64,000 nt of DNA from Chrysogorgia sp. JL179-B06 (lineage: Eukaryota; Cnidaria; Anthozoa; Scleralcyonacea; Chrysogorgiidae), in the NCBI GenBank assembly GCA_035772405.1, contig JAYKKM010000204.1, positions 733,501 to 797,500 on the forward strand, in the 5' to 3' direction. Positions 1 to 9,551 of the stretch are shown in pieces; the stretch's first letter is position 1, and every line of letters begins with the position of its first letter. The position numbers and the translations under genes were made by a program. Below the pieces are notes generated by a model. It made no database searches, had not been told where the DNA came from, and saw nothing but the letters and a program-made list of their open reading frames with translations.

Positions 1-329
1 TATAATATATAACCGTTAACTATAACTTTATATTATGAAAATAAGATGTCAAAAGGTTGAGTTTAAGTTTTGCAAACCACTCGTAAACCGTTTACATATA
101 TAAGTCTGACGGGATCTTATACGCAGACAAGAACGGTGACGGTGTTTGTTATACATATGTCAATTCCGTTTTATCTAGTTGAAAAGCAACCACAGATAGT
201 TAGAGTTATAGTGAACTGTGGAAACTGATCAATGAGCCAACGCCAACTTAACCAACTGGTTTTGACGTTTTAACTGTTTATTGTCTAGTTGATATTACCA
301 TGTCTTATAACTTTCAAACAATTCATTGT
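1..329. other. left flank, no gene seen
   Basis: AT-rich DNA outside the Polinton terminal repeat. I see no supported coding region, RNA gene or repeat here. Confidence 0.5.
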
Positions 330-429
330 AGTAGTATAGAAAGTGGGGCTACCGGCGCATTTTTCCATTTTTTCATGCTTCGCAATCAAAATTTAAAAAT
401 TCGCTGTTAACCCCACTTTCGAGACTACT
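330..429. repeat. Polinton left TIR plus inverted subterminal copy
   Basis: The outer repeat occupies 330-377. A diverged inverted copy follows at about 396-429, ending ...CCCCACTTTCGAGACTACT, so the first 100 bases can fold back on themselves. The outer version has TATAGA where the inner version has CTCG. The same outer/inner difference is seen at the right end. Confidence 0.8.
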
Positions 430-447
430 AAAACGATACGAAATAAA

Positions 448-705
448 TTAGACTCTAAAACCATCACACGCGTTTCCCAAAATAGTTTTTCGAGTATTAG
501 TACGTAGAAGCTGCAACTCTCTGTTGTGACTGGTCACCTTTTTCCCAAGTACAGTGTGTTTAAACCTCTCGTCTAGTTCCTCACGTTCTAAGCTAGTCTT
601 AGCGAAGAGTTGTCGTTTGAGCTCTCTAATCTGGTAGATAAATAACAACTCTTTGTTGAGTCTCGATGTCTTTTCCTCCACTGACTCCTGACGTTCTACA
701 CTCAT
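448..705 (-). CDS. small Polinton protein, unknown function
   Basis: This 85-residue, highly charged and probably helical protein is the first gene inside the left end. I do not recognise it. The ATG is preceded by a TATA-like box on the minus strand (711-720) followed by ACTAACTTA, nearly the same leader as the gene starting at 35573. That shared leader supports it as a real gene. It lies 49 bp from the next gene in the same direction, in line with the left-hand leftward cluster. Confidence 0.55.
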   Translation of the reverse strand: MSVERQESVEEKTSRLNKELLFIYQIRELKRQLFAKTSLEREELDERFKHTVLGKKVTSHNRELQLLRTNTRKTILGNACDGFRV

Positions 706-754
706 TAAGTTAGTATATACTCATGTCTTTAGGTCGTTTTGTAAATTATTATAA

Positions 755-1300
755 TTAGATAGAACTGTCTCCTTCGTTCGGGGGTTCCTCCTCGGGGATT
801 CCTCTAGCCATGTGACTGAATACGTGTTTACTAGTTGTTAGTCCACCCGATAACAACCCTAAACAAGGGAGGTAGGGGGATACGTATGATATAAACTTCT
901 CTACGTCTCTTTTAAGTAGCTGGTCAGTAATCAACTCTTTTTCAAGCTTTTCAGGTGATTCAATAGCGTTGAACCCTCCTAACGCGTGGGCGAACTTGCT
1001 TATTAAAAGGTCACAGAGAAACACGTTCGCTTTCTCCATTCTTTTTACCTCCCATTCTTCGTAGATCTTGTTGATAACTTTATCTGAGGCCTTTTTGAGA
1101 TAAGCAATAGATTTGTCTATCTCACCGTCCTCTGAGAGTCTTCTTAGTTCGTCTCGTTTCTTGTCTACATCAGTTTGAGGAGTGTCGTCAACTTGTGACG
1201 TGTCGATTTGTGGTTCATCAATCACTTCCTGTTCTGCTTCTCGTATGTCTTCAATTAGTTCATCAATTGTCTCAAGATTTTTTGTCTTACGTTTTGGCAT
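755..1300 (-). CDS. conserved Polinton protein next to ATPase
   Basis: The 181-residue protein has a KR-rich start, an acidic linker (residues about 20-55), a helical middle and a C-terminal hydrophobic stretch around residues 140-160 (YLPCLGLLSGG). From memory, similar proteins accompany the packaging ATPase in invertebrate Polintons; no biochemical role is known to me. The ATG follows a TATA-like stretch at 1304-1320. Its start overlaps the end of the ATPase gene by 14 bp in another frame, as expected in a compact viral-type genome. It may be a virion or membrane-associated protein, but that is a guess. Confidence 0.65.
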   Translation of the reverse strand: MPKRKTKNLETIDELIEDIREAEQEVIDEPQIDTSQVDDTPQTDVDKKRDELRRLSEDGEIDKSIAYLKKASDKVINKIYEEWEVKRMEKANVFLCDLLISKFAHALGGFNAIESPEKLEKELITDQLLKRDVEKFISYVSPYLPCLGLLSGGLTTSKHVFSHMARGIPEEEPPNEGDSSI

Positions 1301-1925
1301 GTCCTATACTATACGATATGTTTTGTTTTTGTGGAATAACTATTTCGTATGAGTATGGATGTCTTAGAAGTATCTCCAATCTTGCGTACTCGTTGTCTTT
1401 CAACTGTTTTATTGTTTTCTGAATTTTCACTTTATCGACTCCGTTAAGATAATCGTCTACGATGATTTTCATATCGTTTCTGTTAGGGTTGTAGAATGTT
1501 ACTAACTTTGAGATGTTCTCACGATATGGTTTACTAATTGAGGTTAGTTGTTGTGTTATGACTATTGTGGATAGGTTGTAGTGTCTAGCACTAAAGGCTA
1601 GTTTAACTAGTTCGCTTGTTCTGTTTTTAACATCCTGCCCACTAGCACAATCGTCTAATATTATTAGTGAGTTGGTGCCTTTATAAATGTCAGTCACGTA
1701 TTTAAGAATTACGTCGACCTTGTCCTGCTCACACTGAATAGCGATAAAGTCTGGGTCTCTCAAGTATTTCCACTCTGTGTACGTTTTGTTCCATTCAAAC
1801 GTTGGGCATATGAGAACGATGAAATCGAAGTGATTCATGTAGTATTTCTCTATGATATCCAAGAGGTAGTACGTTTTACCGCAGGCTGTCATACCAACAA
1901 TTAGCATGTTAAAAGGAGTTTTCAT
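1287..1925 (-). CDS. A32-like DNA-packaging ATPase
   Basis: This 212-residue P-loop ATPase belongs to the FtsK/HerA-type family that pumps DNA into capsids in Polintons, adintoviruses, virophages and nucleocytoplasmic large DNA viruses. A Walker A loop lies near the N-terminus (GMTACGKT, residues 11-18) and a Walker B strand near residue 100 (SLIILDD). A glutamine-rich sensor-like segment follows (VITQQL). The length fits the Polinton ATP gene. The start codon is directly preceded by a TATA-like box at 1926-1940. The gene sits between the capsid-like gene and the 181-residue gene, all leftward, consistent with a morphogenesis module. The ORF is intact. Confidence 0.9.
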   Translation of the reverse strand: MKTPFNMLIVGMTACGKTYYLLDIIEKYYMNHFDFIVLICPTFEWNKTYTEWKYLRDPDFIAIQCEQDKVDVILKYVTDIYKGTNSLIILDDCASGQDVKNRTSELVKLAFSARHYNLSTIVITQQLTSISKPYRENISKLVTFYNPNRNDMKIIVDDYLNGVDKVKIQKTIKQLKDNEYARLEILLRHPYSYEIVIPQKQNISYSIGHAKT

Positions 1926-1941
1926 ATAGAATACTATATGT

Positions 1942-3180
1942 TTAGTACTGGATTGATTGTAGATTGTTGTTGATGAAGTTTACTAGACCATCGGAGAGCA
2001 CGAATATTCTACACATAATGTTTGCTGTTGTGACTTCTTTATTGATTTCCATCAATATTCCTGACTGGGTGTTCACAATCTTCTTTCCAGTCGCAACTTT
2101 CACGTTGTCTTCGACAGATCTAAGGTCAACAACCAAGGCGAAACCGTCTTTGTAAAACTTTTGGATAGTCATATACTGGTCGGAGTCTAGTCCTTGCCCG
2201 AATAGTCTTTTCGCTTCTCCCCAGAATCTTGATTTTGGTATTCCTTGACTGTAGACCATGTTCGGCACACCTTCTATGGTGAGTTTGACTGACTCTATGT
2301 TTGGATAGATGAACTCTTCACTATCAGTTCTTGTTTTGTTTGTGAAGAGTAAAACGACAGATTTCATCGATTTTCTTGGTAGGTTAATATTCTCGTTTAC
2401 GAGTGTGATTCCTTTATCCCACTCCACAGTCTTCATTAGTGTGATGTGTTCGTATGATAGAGACCTACCTGATGCGTATAGAGATGATACTTCATCAGCA
2501 ATCTCTTGATTCTCGATAGTTTCGTACTCCAACTCAAGGTTCTCTAACGTATAGCCAGCCACAGCTGATCCAGATTGAGCCACCATAATATCAGACGCTT
2601 TTGGGAGTGTGATTATATACCTGAAATTGTTGTTCATGTTGTATGGTGCGTATAGACCATGATCTTCTAGAATCTTGTCGATTTGAATCTTTTGTTTAGT
2701 GTTATGGATGGAGAACATCAGACCATCGCTAACTTTTTGTACGTTTCCACTGGCCGCGCCGCTGTCGTCCTTCGAGATTAACTTTCGAAGGTTCTCGTTT
2801 GCTAGGCCATATTCGATCATAGCTGTTCGTTCTGCTTTAGATCTCCATAAATCTCTGTACGTACCGATAACACTTTCACCACAGTTGTCGTACACAGTCT
2901 CACCTGCTAATTTTATAACCAGTTTTTCAGAGAGTAGTCTCGAGAGGTTATTAAGAAACCATGATTTTGCATTCGCACTTTTGAAGTCGAATAGGAGGTG
3001 GAAACTGGAGGGTACCAAACAAGTGTTACCCTTTGTTCTTGGGATATCGATGTATAACTCCTCCCCTGGATTGGCTCTGTTGGGGTTTAGCGTTACAACA
3101 TGACGGGTTCTTGTGCCTTTGATAGCAGACATCTCACGACGTCTATATCCAGGAAGCAACTCTTTTTCATTAGTATTCAT
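1942..3180 (-). CDS. major capsid-like protein (PY, double jelly-roll)
   Basis: This 412-residue protein matches, from memory, the family annotated as PY/major capsid protein in invertebrate Polintons. Typical features are an N-terminal RTRHVV...NPGEELYIDIP strand region, ETVYD, a FRYIITLP strand, a YETI strand and a GVPNMVYSQG segment near the C-terminal third. The family is predicted to adopt the double jelly-roll fold of hexon-type capsomers. There is no signal peptide or membrane segment. The ATG follows a TATA-like sequence at 3181-3190, and only 20 bp separate it from the upstream gene. The ORF is uninterrupted. The fold is inferred from family knowledge. Confidence 0.7.
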   Translation of the reverse strand: MNTNEKELLPGYRRREMSAIKGTRTRHVVTLNPNRANPGEELYIDIPRTKGNTCLVPSSFHLLFDFKSANAKSWFLNNLSRLLSEKLVIKLAGETVYDNCGESVIGTYRDLWRSKAERTAMIEYGLANENLRKLISKDDSGAASGNVQKVSDGLMFSIHNTKQKIQIDKILEDHGLYAPYNMNNNFRYIITLPKASDIMVAQSGSAVAGYTLENLELEYETIENQEIADEVSSLYASGRSLSYEHITLMKTVEWDKGITLVNENINLPRKSMKSVVLLFTNKTRTDSEEFIYPNIESVKLTIEGVPNMVYSQGIPKSRFWGEAKRLFGQGLDSDQYMTIQKFYKDGFALVVDLRSVEDNVKVATGKKIVNTQSGILMEINKEVTTANIMCRIFVLSDGLVNFINNNLQSIQY

Positions 3181-3200
3181 ACTATATCATAACACATGTT

Positions 3201-4568
3201 TTATTTCCTCTGTTTGTACTGGTCGTAGACGAACCAAGCTAGTGCTATCGCTAGGATCCATAAATTAGACGCTAACCAAGATATGCCTGCAGCTCCCCAC
3301 TTTAGCACAGTCGCCACCATGTTTAGCAGCCCAGCCAGTAGAGGGCCAGCCTTTGTGGCTAGATTAGCTATAGCTTTTCCTAGTTTTCCAAGTGCTTGAC
3401 CACCTTTGACGATAACACTCCTAGCTGATATTACTATGGTAGTTATTATCCCGGCTATAGAGATTGATATAGCACTTATTCCAACTAAGTTTTCTCTTGC
3501 CCATTTTTTAAACCTATCAAGTCTATTTAGATCATTACCCTCAACCTCGTCTTTTAACACACCTATTGCCTCGTTGTGTTCTGGTCTCGTGTTGTTCTCG
3601 ATACGGATGCTGTCTGCCTTCAAGTAAGCTGTATCACTAACACTCTTATAGAATTGTTCTTTTAGAGGGTCTAGCTCGACGATAGACATGAGTCTATATT
3701 GATCGCCTAGTACATCTAGCGACTCTATCTTAACATTAGTTGATCCTTTTGGGTCGAGAGAGCCAGCGAACTCCCTAATCTCTTGTTCACTAACGAAGAT
3801 ACCTTGCGACGTTTCTACGAGTTTCTCCACTCTTTGTTCGACTCTGTCTTGTAGCTGTTCGCTTGTGTTAGATACTATGTCTTCTGACACGTTACCTGGG
3901 ATTGTGTTGTCGCCGTTAATTTCCTCAACCATTGCAGTTAAAGTTAGTTTGTGCTCCTCAACAGCTCTACTTAACAGACTCTTAAAGTTCTCGACATCTT
4001 TTTGTGAATCTTTAGCTTCGCTGTACACTATAGAATTTCCTTTTGACACCATAACTCTCTTGTTTTCAAACTCTAACCCTATAGGAAGACCTTTAACACC
4101 AAACATAATTTTAGATTTTTTTATTATATCACTCGAGGCCTCTCCGTCCCCAACGTTAATACTAACACCAAGATGTTCTAGTAGAAACTGCTTTCTATCT
4201 CTTGTTACTGACGCATTGTATGACCTTTTATCGTACTTTGGGTTTGGGATACCATCAGACGTGGCACTCCCTTTATCCTCTCCAGTTATTGTTACTGTGT
4301 TACCATCATCATTACCTGTGAATGATGTCTCCACGTATCTGTTTTTTACTCTGAGTGATATGTCTCTCCTCTCTAGCTCTTGTTTCACCCTAGTGAATCT
4401 GTCACGTAAACTACTATGTTCTTGTGTTGTCCAGTTTTCCTCTAGTATAGTATTGAGTTGGTTGACTTCAATTTCTAACTGTTTGTTTGTATATTCCTTA
4501 AACTTGTCACGCTCTTTTTCTTCCTCACGATTTTTCATTTCGATTTCATCGAACCCTCCTTCAGCCAT
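3201..4568 (-). CDS. Polinton virion/membrane protein, C-terminal hydrophobic
   Basis: The 455-residue protein starts with a charged, probably coiled N-terminus (residues 1-75). A long hydrophilic middle follows, then a C-terminal third with several hydrophobic segments: roughly residues 365-385 (VGISAISISIAGIITTIVI), 400-425 and 430-450 (NLWILAIALAWFVY), ending in a short basic tail. That suggests membrane insertion or a capsid-internal membrane-active protein. I recall the same architecture beside the capsid gene in other invertebrate Polintons but know no function. The ATG follows TATATA at 4569-4574. Its upstream box overlaps the stop codon of the integrase gene, so the two genes are packed end to end. 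Confidence 0.65.
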   Translation of the reverse strand: MAEGGFDEIEMKNREEEKERDKFKEYTNKQLEIEVNQLNTILEENWTTQEHSSLRDRFTRVKQELERRDISLRVKNRYVETSFTGNDDGNTVTITGEDKGSATSDGIPNPKYDKRSYNASVTRDRKQFLLEHLGVSINVGDGEASSDIIKKSKIMFGVKGLPIGLEFENKRVMVSKGNSIVYSEAKDSQKDVENFKSLLSRAVEEHKLTLTAMVEEINGDNTIPGNVSEDIVSNTSEQLQDRVEQRVEKLVETSQGIFVSEQEIREFAGSLDPKGSTNVKIESLDVLGDQYRLMSIVELDPLKEQFYKSVSDTAYLKADSIRIENNTRPEHNEAIGVLKDEVEGNDLNRLDRFKKWARENLVGISAISISIAGIITTIVISARSVIVKGGQALGKLGKAIANLATKAGPLLAGLLNMVATVLKWGAAGISWLASNLWILAIALAWFVYDQYKQRK

Positions 4569-4574
4569 TATATA

Positions 4575-5660
4575 CTACTCGATATTTTGAATATCACTCT
4601 CTGGTATCCATGAGTTGTGTTTACTATCGTAGCCAAGCCACTTAACCAAAACCATCTTTTTATCCTTAACCTTCTTTCTCTTTAGTATCTTCTCAACTTT
4701 ATATACATCGTCTTTTTTATCGACAGCTGACAACTCTTCCTCGTAGAACTTACCAACGATAGGTTCCCCTTCATGGTCCTCTATCTCGTATACGGTAGGG
4801 TCACCACGTATGACCTTTGTCACTTTGAATAGCTCCTCAGTGAAGTTAGCCTCATACCCTTTTGCGAATATGCTCTTGTACTTTGATATCCTGACAGTAT
4901 CACCTACTTTAAACTTTGGTAGTGGGTAGTCACCGAAATGGTACCCAAACAACGTCGTCCATACTTCGTTTTCGTTTTTCTTACTAACGTCTTTAGGTTT
5001 CATTAGAATAGTACTATGTTTGGTATTGTTGTAATTCTCAAGGAGCTGATCTAAAACGTCAATCCACTTGTACGTTCCTTTACTGTAGAAGTACTTCCAC
5101 ATAGACGTCTTGAGTGTTCTGTTAAACCGTTCCACGACTGCTGCCTTTTTATCAGAGTTCGTGCTGAAGTACTTCACATTGTGTTTATCCAATAGATCCT
5201 TCACACCAACGTTATAGAATTCCTTACCGTCGTCAAACTGAGCCAGCTTTGGGTACTCGCCAAATCTAACCTTAGCCTTCTCTAGTAACTTTGTGACAGC
5301 CTTAGTCATGTTTTTCGTGTCTTTCCTGTAGACAGGTATTGCGAAAGCATACCTACTAAGGATCTCAGTGGCTGTTAGTATCCAGTAGTACCCGTTGTTC
5401 TTATGCTTGTACTTGCCCATATCAACCAAGTCCATCTGTATCTGCTCACCCAGATAGTCAACAAATGTTTGTCTAAACTTGTGTTTCTTAACAACTGGTT
5501 TGTACCTGGTGTACGTGTCTTGAGATTTTAACCAGTCCTTTATCTTTACCCTACTAACGCTTAGGCCGTCTTCTTGTGCCTTTTGGTACAGCCTCTCGGC
5601 GGACTGGTAACCAGTTGACGGATTATAGTAAATGTCTCTTAGTTCTTGCTCTACGTCCAT
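4575..5660 (-). CDS. Polinton retrovirus-like integrase with chromodomain
   Basis: The integrase inserts the element's DNA. An N-terminal helical zinc-binding-like region (residues 1-65) precedes an rve-type catalytic core. Numbered from two codons upstream of the start chosen here, the acidic triad is D79 (QMDLVD), D145 (FDDGKEF) and E179 (VVERFNRTL), with 33 residues between the last two. A C-terminal chromodomain (about residues 320-360, VKWLGY...SWIPESDI) probably tethers integration to modified histones, a known Polinton and chromovirus trait. I chose the ATG at 5660, because the frame opens with GTG just upstream. A TATA-like box (TGTAGTGTAT) abuts that ATG. The ORF appears intact. Confidence 0.92.
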   Translation of the reverse strand: MDVEQELRDIYYNPSTGYQSAERLYQKAQEDGLSVSRVKIKDWLKSQDTYTRYKPVVKKHKFRQTFVDYLGEQIQMDLVDMGKYKHKNNGYYWILTATEILSRYAFAIPVYRKDTKNMTKAVTKLLEKAKVRFGEYPKLAQFDDGKEFYNVGVKDLLDKHNVKYFSTNSDKKAAVVERFNRTLKTSMWKYFYSKGTYKWIDVLDQLLENYNNTKHSTILMKPKDVSKKNENEVWTTLFGYHFGDYPLPKFKVGDTVRISKYKSIFAKGYEANFTEELFKVTKVIRGDPTVYEIEDHEGEPIVGKFYEEELSAVDKKDDVYKVEKILKRKKVKDKKMVLVKWLGYDSKHNSWIPESDIQNIE

Positions 5661-5665
5661 ATACA

Positions 5666-6310
5666 CTACATGATGTGTAAATCTAACAGCACCTCACCAA
5701 CGCTAACACTGTTGTCATCCTGATCTGTTATCTTGAACTCTAGTTGGTTGACGACTCCTTTGTTTATTGGGATTTTCGACCCAATACCAAAATGTTGTAC
5801 AGAGCCGTTAAGTGTCTGTGTGCTAGTTATTGGCAGTACTGCGATACAACCACTTTTGCTACCATTAACTATGTTCTTAGACCTGTCCACAATATTAGAT
5901 GTTACTTGTATGTATTTCAGTCCTCTGTTAACATTCACAACGTTAGGACTGGTTTTTGTGGTGGCTATTGTAGTGTTTTCGCCAAAACCTAAAAGTTGTC
6001 CAAACTCAAACAGTTCTATTTGTTGATCAGTTGTTATCGTACACGTCGAGTCGTATCTGTTAGCCACTAGCTTGACGTCTCCTAACTCTCTCAAGTCGTC
6101 GGCGATCATTTTAAAGGTGTGGTACTCAGGACTAAAAACGTGGTCACTACTGTTATAAGTTATCTTGTTGTTGACTGTGGTTACGTTAACGTAGTCCCAA
6201 AAGATGGTTGCCTTCTCCACTAGTAAGTGAGGGTCTGAGTTAGTTGCTATAGTTGACTCTGGTAGGTCTATAGTTTTCGTTGAACCACTAATCAATACTA
6301 CCACTCTCAT
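5666..6310 (-). CDS. penton-like minor capsid protein
   Basis: The 214-residue protein is rich in beta-strand-type sequence. From memory, its C-terminal half matches the minor capsid/penton-like family of invertebrate Polintons: a GLKYIQVTSNIV strand, a CIAVLPIT strand, then GVVNQLEFKITD and a terminal LDLHIM strand. Such proteins are predicted single jelly-rolls that plug capsid vertices. There is no signal peptide. The stop lies a few bases from the integrase start. The start faces the 497-residue gene across a 17-bp divergent intergenic segment. The assignment rests on pattern memory, without a structure comparison. Confidence 0.6.
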   Translation of the reverse strand: MRVVVLISGSTKTIDLPESTIATNSDPHLLVEKATIFWDYVNVTTVNNKITYNSSDHVFSPEYHTFKMIADDLRELGDVKLVANRYDSTCTITTDQQIELFEFGQLLGFGENTTIATTKTSPNVVNVNRGLKYIQVTSNIVDRSKNIVNGSKSGCIAVLPITSTQTLNGSVQHFGIGSKIPINKGVVNQLEFKITDQDDNSVSVGEVLLDLHIM

Positions 6311-6327
6311 ATAACGTACGGTATGTT
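6311..6327. promoter_or_regulatory. 17-bp bidirectional promoter-like spacer
   Basis: The whole space between two divergent start codons is ATAACGTACGGTATGTT. It contains a CGTACG palindrome and a TATA-like half on each side, so both genes must be driven from within it or from inside the neighbouring coding sequence. Confidence 0.55.
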
Positions 6328-7821
6328 ATGATGGATGCGTTCAAAAGAAAGTATCCTTATGCTGACAAGAATAGGTTTTTTCTTGACGATGACGACAACA
6401 TGCATATGCATATATTCTTCGTGACGAAAACCAATATTGGTGACGTTTCGATAGACTCAAGTAGGTTTAAGAGTAACCCGGAGTACACTAAGTATCTAAC
6501 GATAAACAAACCAATGATACCTGACCAGGAAGAGATAGCTAATGCCATACGCGTGGCTAAGCTGAATCTAGTGAAAAAGTACCCTCGCATCACTTTGAGC
6601 AAGTTTGAGTTCGATCCAACTGTCTCACAAGACGGTGAGGTTAATGGCGTTGACATATATTTTAGAAACAACGACATCATAAGCACTAACATAACTAGTG
6701 ACACCTTCAAAAACGACAAGAGTATGTGGATTTGGTTACACAACAACAAGTCTCCAAAAGGTCACGACGACAAGTTTCAAAAAATATGGCTATCTGGTGG
6801 AACTATCCAACCACTATCAAAAGGTCGCAAGAACCACTGGGGACTTTGGGATGGCTATCCAACGGAAAACGTGTTGAACTACCCAGTGAACAACTTTAGA
6901 GTCTTCGTTAATCAAAAGAACTACTTTCTCTCAAAGTTACCAATATTACAAATCACCACGTCAAAGACAAAGTCAAAGTGGGACGATAATGAGAGCTACT
7001 ATAGGGTCGTGTTTGCAACGTATTGTGCGAGTTTCTGTTGTGGAGTGTCGTTACAACACTTGTCACCATCGCAAGAAGTTCACCCTGTTATCACGAGTGT
7101 AATGAGGTTTCATCTGTACTTTACTGTTAGAAGACTTCTCAGAAGGATGGAAGGTGCTGAGAGTATGAGATCGATAAGTAGAGAGTTTGACGCTGGAGAA
7201 TTGTATGGTAAGACAGACAAGATTCCTATAAAACATTACTACCAGGGTAAAGTCCTTGCTGATGGTACAACAGGTGAGGAGAGAGTCTTCACGATTAACG
7301 ACGTTAAGAACGACTACAAACGATACGTTCCTCTGGTGTCGAATGGTTTCACCAACATTGGGCGACAATACCTAAATCAGTCTATAGAAGCCTTTGTTTA
7401 CTCCACACTTGGTGCACAAGCGAGAACACGTGTGTCAGTCGTTGGTGATTCTGCAGGCAGTCTAGAGACTCAACAAGAGTTCCGAAAGTTGGTGGAGGAT
7501 AGTGTTATAAACTACGACGTGTCAACGTGGATTCTCAACATGAACAAGTCGATTAGGGACACTAACGTTGTCCAAAACCTTGCGCTGTCACCGTCTACGT
7601 GGTTAATGCCAAGTAACGTTGTAATCCTAAAGAACAAAATCGCTGGGTACAACAACCTATTGAAGACTGCTACACAGAGTATGAAGTTTGGGGTAAACAG
7701 TGGGTTAAACTACGCGAAAACGACTGAGGTTAAGAAAGTACACCAAGAAGGTGGAGAGCACCTGGAGACACTTGACAAACCAAAGGTGAAAACCGAGATG
7801 CCTGCGGAGCAGGATCAGTGA
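6328..7821 (+). CDS. conserved Polinton protein, unknown function
   Basis: This 497-residue protein has an acidic N-terminus (FLDDDDN), an aromatic-rich middle (KNHWGLWDGYP), a Cys cluster (CASFCCGVS, near residue 235) and a helical C-terminal half ending in a charged tail. I recall relatives in cnidarian and sponge Polintons but no function; a virion role is plausible from its position facing the capsid genes. It is the last gene of the left half and the first rightward one. Two adjacent ATGs open the frame. Recognisable Polinton coding sequence stops here and resumes in the same direction at 31825. Confidence 0.65.
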   Translation: MMDAFKRKYPYADKNRFFLDDDDNMHMHIFFVTKTNIGDVSIDSSRFKSNPEYTKYLTINKPMIPDQEEIANAIRVAKLNLVKKYPRITLSKFEFDPTVSQDGEVNGVDIYFRNNDIISTNITSDTFKNDKSMWIWLHNNKSPKGHDDKFQKIWLSGGTIQPLSKGRKNHWGLWDGYPTENVLNYPVNNFRVFVNQKNYFLSKLPILQITTSKTKSKWDDNESYYRVVFATYCASFCCGVSLQHLSPSQEVHPVITSVMRFHLYFTVRRLLRRMEGAESMRSISREFDAGELYGKTDKIPIKHYYQGKVLADGTTGEERVFTINDVKNDYKRYVPLVSNGFTNIGRQYLNQSIEAFVYSTLGAQARTRVSVVGDSAGSLETQQEFRKLVEDSVINYDVSTWILNMNKSIRDTNVVQNLALSPSTWLMPSNVVILKNKIAGYNNLLKTATQSMKFGVNSGLNYAKTTEVKKVHQEGGEHLETLDKPKVKTEMPAEQDQ

Positions 7822-8410
7822 CACCATACGTTGATTGGTCAAAGCTACCAATAATGAAACGCACGCGCCCTCGCAACACTGCACATACCTTCACAGTAAT
7901 ACGTACTGGCTTTAGTATGAGGATGGCTAGTCCAATAAAGTCTTTATCTGTTCGAACAGACAGCGACGGCAAAGCAGCTTGCACGCAAAGTCTGGAGATA
8001 ATCGCTATAAAAGCATCACTAATTTTTCTTTTGATATTGTTTGTTTTGTTGAATTTCCCCAACGATATCAACATCTCAATGGTTATCTTCTGGATGTAAC
8101 GAGGGTTGACGAAAGAGCAATGTAAGTATCGTGCAAATCTGCATTGTTATCACATTGAAATTACGTATCCTAAGATAGTACTAGCAGATGTGGAGAATTC
8201 AACGATATATTTCTGTTTTTCTATTTTTGGTCTTTTGCATAGAACCTCACAAAAAATTAATTGTTTTGCGGCATTTTCTTGAACCCATATTGCCGCAAAT
8301 TTTATGGCAATCTGTTTTGTCCGCACGAGATATGTATTTGCAGCGATCGACATTTGTAAATTTCCAATTTCTAGCTGTTAGTGCGTCGGTATAATGTTGT
8401 TTCTCCAAGT
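7822..8410. other. non-coding stretch at the Polinton breakpoint
   Basis: The boundary between Polinton and inserted DNA must lie within this stretch, but no terminal repeat marks it. Short open frames here overlap on both strands with no family signature, so I call none. Confidence 0.4.
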
Positions 8411-9175
8411 AGACATGAATGCGTAAAAATTCCTAAATATTCATGTATTGACAAGAATTTGAGTTTGCTTTCAAACGGCGGTATTGTGATCGTAACAAAT
8501 GCAATCCCCGCAATTGTTATGTTAAAATACGGAGGTGCAAGAAAATGGAAATATTCTGACGTCTTTTTGGCTTATACCTAAAGAATTATGCGGCAGCCGG
8601 CGCAGTGCATTTCCATCAAAACTTTCTCGCCGCAGCAGCATTGCAGGTTTCGTCACGTCGCAGGCAGTTGCAGCTATACAAAACTTGACTATAATAATTG
8701 TAAAAAAAGCATTCAAGAGTCCTGAAAGTGAAACAATGAATCGTGTTTTCCTCTAAATCAAAACGTGACAGTTACATAGGCTATAGCATAGTGATTACCA
8801 TTGATATGGCTCGAAAGTACCTAGTCTGCACCCTAGACCAAATTATAAAATAATACGTTTATTTTTAAAACATATTTTTATAATTTAGTCTCGGGTGCAG
8901 ACTGCCCACAACCTAACAGCAAAACGCGTGATGATCGCTAATTACATATGCTTTTATGCAAACAAACCAGTGCCGGAAACCCCTAAAATATTAGATAAGG
9001 GTGAGTAACTGATGACATCAAGATCCTTGGAGTATAAGGCCACACAATTTGTTTAAAACAAAACCGAAAAGACGTCAGAATATTTCCATTTTCTTGCATG
9101 CAATACCACCGTTTGAAAGCAAACTCAAATTCTTATTAACACATGTATATTACTTATAACGCATTCATGTCTAAT
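8411..9175. repeat. large foldback repeat with inner hairpin
   Basis: A segment at about 8411-8575 (AGACATGAATGCG..., GAATTTGAGTTTGC...) recurs inverted at about 9055-9175 with moderate divergence. Near the middle, 8822-8850 and 8873-8903 form another inverted pair starting GTCTGCACCC. This looks like a foldback element or two inverted copies of one short non-autonomous element. No autonomous coding sequence is seen. Confidence 0.65.
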
Positions 9176-9551
9176 TGTTTGTACTGCGGCTACGAGTGTT
9201 ACTTGCCAAGGGGAAAGAGTCGGCATAAATGTGTGGGGAAACAACATACCAATGCACAAACATCTGTAAAGTTTTCAACTAGATCCAAAACATTGGTTAA
9301 ATAGACAACGTTGAATAAAAAACTTGAGTACCTCGTGAAAATACTTTAGCGAAAAAACAACAACAAAAATAATTCTTGCCACATGTGTTTTGGGGAGTTT
9401 TGGCAGATTATCGCACAAAAAAATTATCAAACACTTTTGGCAGAAATGACGTGCCATAAAAGCCTACGAATAGTAATCATAATTATGTTCATCAAGTTGT
9501 AATATTATCTATTATATATTCCAGGAAATGTTTTGTTACTTGTGAAGAGAT

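Noticed and set aside
3865..4590. 241-residue plus-strand ORF over the left Polinton genes
   Set aside because: It is a shadow of the intact 455-residue minus-strand gene and has no family signature or TATA-like leader.
7730..8099. Two overlapping short ORFs after the 497-residue gene
   Set aside because: They lie on opposite strands, lack good starts and show no conserved features; the region is probably the insertion breakpoint.
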